From Lentisphaerota bacterium (GTDB lineage: Bacteria > Verrucomicrobiota > Kiritimatiellia > UBA8416 > JAIOPI01), in the NCBI GenBank assembly GCA_021413965.1, contig JAIOPI010000040.1, positions 1 to 64,000 on the forward strand: DNA of 64,000 bases. Reading direction: 5' to 3'. Made by a program: the position numbers and the translations under genes. This document shows, one piece after another, positions 51,219 to 57,800 of the stretch. Below the pieces are notes generated by a model. The model was given only the letters and a program-made list of their open reading frames with translations. It was not told the origin of the DNA and made no database searches. Numbering within the stretch: position 1 is the stretch's first letter; each line of letters starts with the position of its first letter.

Positions 51219-51797
51219 CTAGGGTAAAGTCGGTTTACGTGTCGGGAAAACCTGCTTCTTACCGACGGGATGACCCTCGCTGAGACGATTGCCGGTCATA
51301 TAGGCGTCAACAATGGATGCAACGAGCAGGGCGAGATAAAGAAGGCCACACAGTTGTGCCTCGGTCTCGTTGTATTGCTGAACGTGAAAGTTTCCCAATG
51401 CGTTAAGAGCCTGCGCGGCACCCATGCAAATGAGCCCCACCTTGGTCTTGCCGAAGAAAATTTGGGCCACGCCTGGCGCCATGATGTTTAGCCAAGCTTG
51501 GTGCGGCGACCGGGGTGGATTTGCTGAATACACCAAGCTGTCGTCCCGCGTGAACGAATCGGCTGATTGCGTGGCTGGCTGTGTGGCACTCGACGGCTTG
51601 GGGCGAGGCGGGGGTGCCTTAACCGCGGGAAAGAGATTGGCCAACACACTACCGCCCGCGTCGATCCACTCAGGCAGAGCTTCATTCCAGACTGGGGTGA
51701 CTTTTGAGATCGTACCGTTGTTGATGAGGCCCTGTATTGTCGATTCATCTACCGGCCCAACCTGTTCGTCACTCGCCGTCGTGTAATACCAATCCAT
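51219..51797 (-). CDS. GYF-domain membrane protein, 192 aa
   Basis: The start at 51797 (MDWYYTTASDEQVGPVDEST) is the natural beginning of a bacterial GYF_2 domain: 'WYY...QVGPV', then 'LINNGTISKVTPVWNEALPE' and W. A proline-rich linker (about 60-80) follows and then TM helices (about 100-165; LNIMAPGVAQIFFGKTKVG, AQLCGLLYLALLVASIVDAY), similar to TM2-type small membrane domains. GYF domains bind proline-rich ligands, and the next gene product begins with such a stretch, a possible direct partner. It is first of the minus-strand module. Confidence 0.78.
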   Translation of the reverse strand: MDWYYTTASDEQVGPVDESTIQGLINNGTISKVTPVWNEALPEWIDAGGSVLANLFPAVKAPPPRPKPSSATQPATQSADSFTRDDSLVYSANPPRSPHQAWLNIMAPGVAQIFFGKTKVGLICMGAAQALNALGNFHVQQYNETEAQLCGLLYLALLVASIVDAYMTGNRLSEGHPVGKKQVFPTRKPTLP

Positions 51798-52044
51798 GCT
51801 TTCCTCCTTTCGTGCCCCAAATAAAAAGGGCGCGGAAATCACGTCCACGCCACCCCAAAGGCCCGGCAGAGTGCCCGTGAGACAAAGTAGCCGGTTTATG
51901 GGTGACAACTATAAGCGCAATCGCAAATTCTGTTTGGTCAGGTTTCTATGTCGGTATATGGACTGCCCTCCGATATTTGAGCGGTTAGACTAGGCCGCCG
52001 CCACACGTGAACGACGATTCGCTCGCCACAGAACCCTTTCAAGC

Positions 52045-52509
52045 TCAACGCGTTTTGGAGCACATGTTCCAGGTCAGGACCGGCGCCGGCAATTCTGTGG
52101 AAGTCGCCCGACCAGTTGCCCGTCCATTGGCCCCGTAGGCGAGTGCACCTCCCGCACCGGATACGACGCGTCCTGCCGATTGTCCCGACGGCGCATAGCA
52201 GTATGTCGTGTTGCCGGACTGGCTGGATCGCCCCAGCGAACTCCCGTTGGCACCCGTGTAGACCGTCTGATTCCCGTTCTGATAGGCCCGTCCGGCCGAC
52301 TGTCCCCTGGCGTCGTAGAACGTGGTATTCTTTCCGGACTGCACCGCCCGCCCAAGCGACTGGCCGTTGGCGGCGTACCGGTAGGTGATGTTGCCGTTCT
52401 GGACGATGCGGCCCGCCGACGTGCCGTCGGCGTTGTACAAGCTGGTGCTCTGCGCCGCCGCACTGACGGTCAGCAGCGCGATTGTCAGGCTGGTAACGAT
52501 TCCCCTCAT
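52045..52509 (-). CDS. secreted repeat protein, six ~21-aa repeats
   Basis: An ATG at 52509 gives a signal peptide (MRGIVTSLTIALLTVSAAAQ). The mature part consists of about six units of 20-22 aa of the form 'Y.A.G.S.GR..Q.GN.T' (for example YNADGTSAGRIVQNGNIT and YAANGQSLGRAVQSGKNT), like short beta-hairpin wrap repeats. It is 154 aa in total. The role could be surface adhesion or structure. It stands alone, convergent with nothing close, and divergent from the DUF3150 gene. Confidence 0.72.
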   Translation of the reverse strand: MRGIVTSLTIALLTVSAAAQSTSLYNADGTSAGRIVQNGNITYRYAANGQSLGRAVQSGKNTTFYDARGQSAGRAYQNGNQTVYTGANGSSLGRSSQSGNTTYCYAPSGQSAGRVVSGAGGALAYGANGRATGRATSTELPAPVLTWNMCSKTR

Positions 52510-52630
52510 GGCTCCCTCACTGGGTTTCCATGCAAGCTGCCGTTGTGCCAGCAGTATGCACCTGCCATCCAGACGGGCAAGTGCAAACCCACACCGTTTT
52601 GCCAGAAAGTAACCCACAGGAGAAACCCCG

Positions 52631-53638
52631 ATGAGTAACCCGACGATGCTCGATGTTCTGACCCGCGAGGGCGTGCTGATAAATGTCAGTGTCCGCTACT
52701 GGCGGGCGGCCAAAAAGCTGAAGGCCGAAGACTTGGGGCTGGACCCGGACGATGTCACGGACAAGCTGATCAGCCTGGGGCACAAGAAGCTGCTGCCTCG
52801 TGAGGCCCTGGCTGCGTTTGCCCTGATCGAATCGCGTGCCCATGCGCTGGTGGATGCCAGCACGTTCCCGTTCCTGGGCGTGGCGCACTTCCTGCCGAAT
52901 GCCAAGCTCGCCGAAGTGACCACACGGCTGGAGGCCCTGGAGCAGGAGTTCCAGGCGGCACAGCAAACGTTCATGGGCCAGTACCGGGACCTGCGCGTCC
53001 AAGCATCCCGCGATTGGTGGGATGCGGCCCGGAAGCTGGTATCTGATCCCGACCGGCTGGTGGCAACGATCGAAGCGAGCTTCCCCAAGCCCGACACCAT
53101 GGGGCGGTACTTCCAGTTCAGCACCCACCTGTTTCAGGTCAGTGTGCCGGATGGCATCGCCCAGGCCGACCTGATCACGGCTGCGGACCAGCGGGAGATC
53201 ATCGAAGCCCGGCAGCGGGCGGCGGTGGAAGCCCGCGGCAAGATCGCCCAGGGCGTGGATAGTTTCGTGCGCGACTGTGTGGCCACGCTGCGAGAGCAAA
53301 CGGCCCAGCTCTGCGAGGACATGCTGGCGAGTTTCCAGCAGGGCAAGACCGGCGTGCACCAGAAGACCCTGAACCGCCTGGTGGGGTTCATCGACGAGTT
53401 CAAGCAACTCAACTTTGCGGGCGACGCCGAACTCGAAGCCCGGTTGAGCGAGACGCGGCGGACTCTGCTCAGCCGCTCGGCGGGGGAATACCGGGATGAT
53501 ACGAAGGCCCGGCTGACGCTCACCACCGGCATCGAGAAGCTGGCCAACACGGCACGCCAGATGGCCAAGCAGGACGCGCAGGAGATCGTGCAGCGCTTTG
53601 GGCAACTGGGGGCCCGGAGGTTTCACCTCGCCGCCTGA
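52631..53638 (+). CDS. DUF3150 protein, 335 aa
   Basis: The whole protein follows the DUF3150 layout: 'VLINVSVRYWRAAKKLKAED', 'KLLPREALAAFALIESRAHA', 'FPFLGVAHFLPNAKL', then coiled helical segments up to 'RFGQLGARRFHLAA'. Related proteins lie in phage and plasmid operons, often near MoxR-type ATPases; the function is unknown. GGAGAAACCCCG precedes the ATG. Confidence 0.85.
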   Translation: MSNPTMLDVLTREGVLINVSVRYWRAAKKLKAEDLGLDPDDVTDKLISLGHKKLLPREALAAFALIESRAHALVDASTFPFLGVAHFLPNAKLAEVTTRLEALEQEFQAAQQTFMGQYRDLRVQASRDWWDAARKLVSDPDRLVATIEASFPKPDTMGRYFQFSTHLFQVSVPDGIAQADLITAADQREIIEARQRAAVEARGKIAQGVDSFVRDCVATLREQTAQLCEDMLASFQQGKTGVHQKTLNRLVGFIDEFKQLNFAGDAELEARLSETRRTLLSRSAGEYRDDTKARLTLTTGIEKLANTARQMAKQDAQEIVQRFGQLGARRFHLAA

Positions 53639-53739
53639 ATGATTTCCCAGGAACCGCGAACCCGCCTCGCGCCGCCGGATGGTCACTGACCTGAAACCGG
53701 TGCGAGGCTCCCTTTCATGTAGAGGCCCGGCAAGGAGCC

Positions 53740-53780
53740 GCCCCGCCTGGTGGATCGAAAGTGAAACCAGGCGGGGCTTT
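53740..53780 (+). terminator. strong leader hairpin / intrinsic terminator
   Basis: GCCCCGCCTGGT (53740-53751) pairs perfectly with ACCAGGCGGGGC (53766-53777), 12 bp, around a 14-nt loop, and TTT follows. It lies between the DUF3150 gene and the zinc ribbon gene at 53814, 34 bp before its start. Confidence 0.8.
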
Positions 53781-53813
53781 CTATCCAACCAGCGACCATT
53801 CACAGGAGATACG

Positions 53814-54083
53814 ATGTTCAAGTGCGACAACTGCGACCGCGTGTTGAAGGCAGATGAACTGAAGTGCGTTTTCCCGGATATCCCGGGATTGACCGAGCGG
53901 ATTGAGCCGGGCGGCACCGTGCCGGCTGGCGAATGTCCCGCGTGTGGGGCGCTGGTGTACCCGATCAAGGAGTCAGAGGTAGTGGCAGCGCTCAAACACG
54001 CTTGCGAGCGGCTCAATGCCATTCCTCACCGCTATGCCGATACGGACTTCGCGCTGATCCGCCGGGCACTGGCTCAGGGGTGA
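53814..54083 (+). CDS. zinc-ribbon protein, 89 aa
   Basis: An ATG at 53814 follows AGGAGA. The product has CDNC (C4, C7) and CPAC (about 41-44), consistent with one zinc ribbon. The C-terminal half is helical. It overlaps the end of the convergent kinase gene by 10 bp. Confidence 0.62.
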   Translation: MFKCDNCDRVLKADELKCVFPDIPGLTERIEPGGTVPAGECPACGALVYPIKESEVVAALKHACERLNAIPHRYADTDFALIRRALAQG

Positions 54084-54532
54084 ATCGTTCCGGCATCGCG
54101 GATCGGGTTGACCACAAAGCCACCCCCAGCAGCCGCAACCTCAAATAATTCGTCAAACCCTTCGTCCAGCCCAGGCTCCTGAAGGCGCTCCTGGGTGGCA
54201 CGGACCCCCGCGGCAGGGATGCAGGCTTTGCCCTCGCGCTGGGCGTTCCGACTGAGCGCTTCGTCCAGCGTGCTGCGGAAGTAGTAGCCGATCACGCGGA
54301 AACCAGCCGCCTTGGCCGGTTCGATATAGCGGGCACGATCCGCCACAGTTGGGTTGGTGTTGTCCACCACGAAGCGTTGTCGCGTTTCCAGGCAGGTCTT
54401 CAGGAAGCACGCTTCACGACGACGCGTCTTGAGCATGTCCAGGTTGATGCGTATATGCGTGGCCGCAAAACGTTCCTGGCAGAAGGTGGATTTACCGGAT
54501 GCCTGGATGCCGATGAGGATGACGCATTCCAT
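54074..54532 (-). CDS. polynucleotide-kinase-like P-loop protein
   Basis: The start at 54532 gives MECVILIGIQASGKSTF; the P-loop GIQASGKST (8-16) is followed by 'RINLDMLKTRRRE', 'FVVDNTNPTVADRARYI' and the lid 'RNAQREGKACIP'. This is the AAA_33/zeta-toxin/T4 Pnk kinase subgroup, which phosphorylates 5' ends of nucleic acids or small molecules. It begins two bases after a phospholipase D-like gene, so the two may act together on nucleic-acid ends. Confidence 0.82.
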   Translation of the reverse strand: MECVILIGIQASGKSTFCQERFAATHIRINLDMLKTRRREACFLKTCLETRQRFVVDNTNPTVADRARYIEPAKAAGFRVIGYYFRSTLDEALSRNAQREGKACIPAAGVRATQERLQEPGLDEGFDELFEVAAAGGGFVVNPIRDAGTIHP

Positions 54533-54534
54533 GA

Positions 54535-55083
54535 CTATGAGCCCGCCTGCATCTTGGCCAGGAGTTCTGGATAGGAGGCGCAATACTGTTTGCGCTGGCA
54601 TGCCTTGCAGTGGGCCCCCATCCATACTTGGTCAAACTGCTCCATGATCGCCTGTACGGTATCGCGGGCCGTGGTGATGAACCCGGATTCGAAGTTACGG
54701 CGGTTGCTGCTCTTGGCTCCCACGCCGGCACCCGTCAGGTTAGCGCTCCCGCTGTAGGCGAACGTGCCGTCGACGATCACGCTCTTAAAATGCACGCGGG
54801 GGCAGAGGATACGTTCCATGCCGTCGATGAGGTTGGGGTAGCGGTCGAAGTCCTTGCGGAAGGCTGGCCCTGGCTCCTTGGCATGCAATAGCCGGATCGC
54901 CACGCCGGCATCTACCAGCCCCGAGAGCACCTGGAGGAACGGCACCATCCGCTTGCCCTTCGCGACGTACAGGTCCTTCAAGTCAGACGTGGCCAGCCAG
55001 AGGAAGCGCTTTGCCGACGGAACGGCGCCCAGAACGACCTGCTCGTAGATCTGGCGATCGGTAATGAACTGCGTGTTCTGCAT
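54535..55083 (-). CDS. phospholipase D-like nuclease (single HKD)
   Basis: The start at 55083 (MQNTQFITDRQIYEQVVLGA) is preferred. The 182-aa protein has one HxKxxxxD motif: 'VHFKSVIVDGTFAYSGSANL' (H98, K100, D105) with the S/N pair S111/N115. Single-HKD proteins such as Nuc dimerise to form the active site. The C-terminus has a Cys cluster (CKACQRKQYC), possibly a metal site. It is paired with the kinase-like gene downstream. Confidence 0.85.
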   Translation of the reverse strand: MQNTQFITDRQIYEQVVLGAVPSAKRFLWLATSDLKDLYVAKGKRMVPFLQVLSGLVDAGVAIRLLHAKEPGPAFRKDFDRYPNLIDGMERILCPRVHFKSVIVDGTFAYSGSANLTGAGVGAKSSNRRNFESGFITTARDTVQAIMEQFDQVWMGAHCKACQRKQYCASYPELLAKMQAGS

Positions 55084-55125
55084 TGGTCGCACCCGAAGCT
55101 GCAATAAACGAGGAGAGAATAACAC

Positions 55126-55506
55126 ATGAGTCATTTCACGACGATTGAGACGCAAATCCGCGATGTACAGGCCCTTAAATCCGCCTGCGCTGAAATGTCG
55201 CTGGTGGTGGAGGGAAAAGTCGTCGCCCGCGGGTACGGTAGCAACACCCACAAGGGGGATCTGGTGATTCGTCTCAAGGGCCCGTACGACATCGCGCTGA
55301 ACAAGCAGCAGGACGGGACCTACGGCCTGACCTGCGATTGGTGGGATGGGCACGTCGAGCGCGAGGTCGGCAAGAATTACGGCCGGCTGCTCCAGCTCTA
55401 CGGGATTCACAAGGCCCAGATCGAGGCACGCAAGAAGGGCTACACAACTCGGCGGCAGACGCTGGGCGACGGGAGCATCAAGTTGGTGATCGGGGGTGTG
55501 CGATGA
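55126..55506 (+). CDS. DUF1257 protein (Ycf35-like)
   Basis: AGGAG lies 12 bases before the ATG. The protein begins MSHFTTIETQIRDVQALKSA, exactly the DUF1257 start, with 'VVARGYGSNTHKGDLVIRL', 'YDIALNKQQDGTYGLTCDWW' and 'YAVHK'-type region (YGIHKAQIEARKKGY). The family includes plastid Ycf35; the function is unknown. The next gene, a DUF2997 protein, starts inside its stop, the usual arrangement for this pair. Confidence 0.88.
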   Translation: MSHFTTIETQIRDVQALKSACAEMSLVVEGKVVARGYGSNTHKGDLVIRLKGPYDIALNKQQDGTYGLTCDWWDGHVEREVGKNYGRLLQLYGIHKAQIEARKKGYTTRRQTLGDGSIKLVIGGVR

Positions 55507-55691
55507 GCAAGACCATCGAGCTGATCGTTAAACCCGATGGCAGCTTAATGATCGATGCCGTGGGGTTCCAGGGTGCCGATTGCGAGAAGGCCACCCGGTT
55601 CCTGGAGCAAGCATTGGGGCGAACATCCAACAAGCAGAAGAAGCCCGAATACCACCGGCAGGCTCAGCGCCAGCAACAGGTGGGCCAATGA
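55503..55691 (+). CDS. DUF2997 protein, 62 aa
   Basis: ATG overlaps the DUF1257 stop. It has the DUF2997 pattern: KTIELIVKPDGSLMIDAVGF, then GADCEKATRFLEQALG with conserved Cys. DUF2997 genes regularly follow DUF1257 genes. The last 15 aa are basic and rich in Gln. Confidence 0.82.
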   Translation: MSKTIELIVKPDGSLMIDAVGFQGADCEKATRFLEQALGRTSNKQKKPEYHRQAQRQQQVGQ

Positions 55692-55957
55692 GCAGCTTGA
55701 CGTTCACCCCCGACGGACTTGGCCACGGCCTATACACCGAGACCATTCCGTTGGGAGCCATCGGCCAGCTCCAGATCGAGCGGGCCACCCTGATCGAGTT
55801 CAATAACGAGACTCAGTATTGGCGCGTCTATGACCACGAGGGCTTCCCGTTGTTTAACAGCCCCTCCCGTGAGGCGTGCCTGGAGTGGGAGCGCCAGCAT
55901 CTGGAATGGAACCATGAACTACAACACCGCGATCGTGCAGTTGCCATTGGTGCGTGA
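55688..55957 (+). CDS. hypothetical protein, 89 aa
   Basis: The ATG overlaps the DUF2997 stop. The product is soluble, beta-rich in its first half (MSSLTFTPDGLGHGLYTETI) and helical in the second. No family is recognised. The RadC gene starts within it, 44 bp before its end. Confidence 0.6.
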   Translation: MSSLTFTPDGLGHGLYTETIPLGAIGQLQIERATLIEFNNETQYWRVYDHEGFPLFNSPSREACLEWERQHLEWNHELQHRDRAVAIGA

Positions 55958-56375
55958 AACCAATGGCGGGCGAATCAGGACGCCGGAGGATGTGTATCGC
56001 GTCTGCCGGGACATTGCGGATCTGGCCCAGGAGAGTTTTCATGTGCTGACTCTGTCGGCCAAGCATGGGCTCATTAACCGACACCTGGTGTCGCTGGGCA
56101 CTGCGGATAGTGCGCTTGTGCACCCCAGGGAAGTGTTCCGCTGTGCCCTCAACGACGGAGCCGTTGTGGCCGTCGTGCTCGTCCATTCGCATCCGTCGGG
56201 AGATCCGACGCCCAGCTCCGAGGATGTGCGCATCACACGCCAGTTAATCGAGGCGGGCAGGATCATCGACATCCGCGTGATGGACCACATCGTAATCGGT
56301 CGGGTTGGTGGGATGTCGGCCGTGCCGTACCTGTCGATGCGGGAGTCCGGGCTGTGCTGCTTCGACGGCGGGTGA
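55914..56375 (+). CDS. radC: RadC-type MPN/JAMM domain protein
   Basis: The start at 55914 lies inside the preceding gene. The 153-aa product is the JAB domain alone: 'TPEDVYRVCRDIADLAQESF', 'HVLTLSAKHGLINRHLVSLG', 'VHPREVFRCALNDGAVVAVV' and the metal site HSHPSGDPTPSSED (H91, H93, D104). Full RadC has an additional N-terminal helix-hairpin-helix; short versions like this are typical for plasmids and phages. The role is unknown. It ends before a strong terminator at 56393. Confidence 0.9.
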   Translation: MNYNTAIVQLPLVRETNGGRIRTPEDVYRVCRDIADLAQESFHVLTLSAKHGLINRHLVSLGTADSALVHPREVFRCALNDGAVVAVVLVHSHPSGDPTPSSEDVRITRQLIEAGRIIDIRVMDHIVIGRVGGMSAVPYLSMRESGLCCFDGG

Positions 56376-56392
56376 AGGCCGCGCTGTAAACA

Positions 56393-56428
56393 AAAAGGAA
56401 CCGCGACCCGAGAGCCACGGTTCCTTTT
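56393..56428. terminator. bidirectional intrinsic terminator after radC
   Basis: AAAAGGAACCG (56393-56403) pairs perfectly with CGGTTCCTTTT (56418-56428), 11 bp, 14-nt loop, with U-rich ends on both strands. It closes the DUF1257-DUF2997-radC unit. Confidence 0.85.
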
Positions 56429-56748
56429 GTACCTTGCCAGTCGGCCAGAAGGCGCGGGCTATAAGTGGCCATTACGGCCGAGCACAGTGTTGCCTACCAG
56501 CCTCAGGACGAGTGATATCAAGCAGCTCCCATGCCGGGGCCGCACGAAGCAGGAATCAGGCAAAGTCTTTGCAGGATGCGCACAATTCCACAACGACTGA
56601 CAAATGGGCGGCACCAATTCGGCGAATAGCCGTCAAGCTGCGTCGGACACGAACCGGCCCGAGCATCGCAAATTGTCACGCCGGACAATTCATTCTCACG
56701 TTTGGTGCGACAGAGGTGAGGGATGCCAGAAGGGGTGGCCGTACCTGA
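56429..56748. other. intergenic region, no gene recognised
   Basis: About 320 bp between the radC terminator and the minus-strand gene at 56749. Frames on the plus strand lack start signals and read poorly. No repeat or clear promoter seen. Confidence 0.4.
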
Positions 56749-57090
56749 TCAAGCCGTCCCGCGATGCTTGCCAGTCAGGCCTTTCCCCGCCGGCGCTTCA
56801 TACTGGTTCGCCAGCATGGCGTAGTCGGGTGGGTAGAGCTGGGTGATCCGGTACTTCCCACGTGTCTGGTCGCGCTCGGCATCGATGGTGAGTTCCAGCA
56901 CGTGGGCGTGACCCAGATAATTCCAGCGGCCAGCCCGATCCTCGACCAGAAACACCCGCGTGGGTGCCAGGTGGTAGAGCCGGCGCCCATCCTTCCTGAA
57001 TTCATAGACCTGGCCGACCTGCGGGTTGACTGGCAGACCCTCGGCGGGCGTGAGCTTCAGCGTGTCGTTCAGTTCTATCGTGCTGCCCAT
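56749..57090 (-). CDS. hypothetical protein, 113 aa
   Basis: ATG at 57090 (MGSTIELNDTLKLTPAEGLP); the frame could also begin 18 bp earlier. A beta-rich protein with 'VGQVYEFRKDGRRLYHLAPT', 'VFLVEDRAGRWNYLGHAHVL' and 'YRITQLYPPDYAMLANQYE'; the alternation of strands and a conserved-looking 'LGHAHV' suggests a small barrel. No family is assigned. It is divergent from the small gene at 57111. Confidence 0.62.
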   Translation of the reverse strand: MGSTIELNDTLKLTPAEGLPVNPQVGQVYEFRKDGRRLYHLAPTRVFLVEDRAGRWNYLGHAHVLELTIDAERDQTRGKYRITQLYPPDYAMLANQYEAPAGKGLTGKHRGTA

Positions 57091-57110
57091 AGCGGCACTG
57101 TAGCCCATTC

Positions 57111-57260
57111 ATGACCGAGTTCAACGTCGATTACCACGGAGGATATATTACTGAAGACGGACGTAAGCGCGTGTGTGGGCTGGTCAACCGGCAGGCCGCC
57201 CGTCGGTTCCTGTTGGAGTACGCGGCTCATACCCTCAGGCACTTCACAGGGATTCCCTGA
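57111..57260 (+). CDS. small hypothetical protein, 49 aa
   Basis: An ATG at 57111 opens MTEFNVDYHGGYITEDGRKR and ends HTLRHFTGIP before TGA. It looks protein-like and lies divergent to the 113-aa gene, but has no clear ribosome-binding site. It overlaps a possible minus-strand gene at 57227, so one of the two may be false. Confidence 0.4.
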   Translation: MTEFNVDYHGGYITEDGRKRVCGLVNRQAARRFLLEYAAHTLRHFTGIP

Positions 57261-57391
57261 GTCGTTGTAGGGGCTGCCTTTGGGTGGCGCTGACCGATCA
57301 GGAAGCCAGCCGTGATCCCGGTGGCCAGAACGAGCGCCAGGACGGTGATCGCCATGAACGGTTGAATGGACCATTTTCGGGTCATGGGCAT
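57227..57391 (-). CDS. small single-pass membrane protein, 54 aa
   Basis: An ATG at 57391 begins MPMTRKWSIQPFMAITVLAL; residues about 12-31 are a membrane helix, followed by a basic tail. A TTG at 57427 behind AGGAG is an alternative start. Support is composition only. Confidence 0.4.
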   Translation of the reverse strand: MPMTRKWSIQPFMAITVLALVLATGITAGFLIGQRHPKAAPTTTQGIPVKCLRV

Positions 57392-57800
57392 TGCTGGCAG
57401 GGATACCACGATGACGGGGATGGGCAACCGCTCCTGTCGAGGAAGGGCTTTCTTCTTGGAACGTGAATATCCGTCCCATATCCTTCGTCTGTAGGTTTAT
57501 GCACTGGCACGCCGACGGATGGGGAATCCCCGGTGGGGCCAGAAACGGAAGGAGAGCATCCAAGGCAGCGGATAGTCATACAACGCAGATTTTGACGTAG
57601 CGTCAGTCGTCCCGTATGAAAACCAGCAATTCTTAGACACCGGAATGACACGACGTGGGCGTGTTCCCTTTTGGGGGCACAGCTCACTGTTTGTGTTTCG
57701 GTGTGGGCTTGCTGGTCCCTCAGACGGGGCATGGACTTTACGTTCGTGCCCCCTTCCTTTTGGTGGAGGAAAGGGGGCCCTAGTATAGACGGAGCACGTT
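57392..57800. other. intergenic region with a leader hairpin
   Basis: No credible gene. CCCCCTTCC (57749-57757) pairs with GGAAAGGGGG (57768-57777), one bulged base, and lies 23 bp before the secreted repeat protein start; GGAG at 57791 is the ribosome-binding site. Confidence 0.5.

Noticed and set aside
52517..54022. A 501-codon minus-strand frame across the DUF3150 gene
   Set aside because: It is a shadow of the DUF3150 and zinc-ribbon genes, low complexity, and crosses the strong hairpin at 53740.
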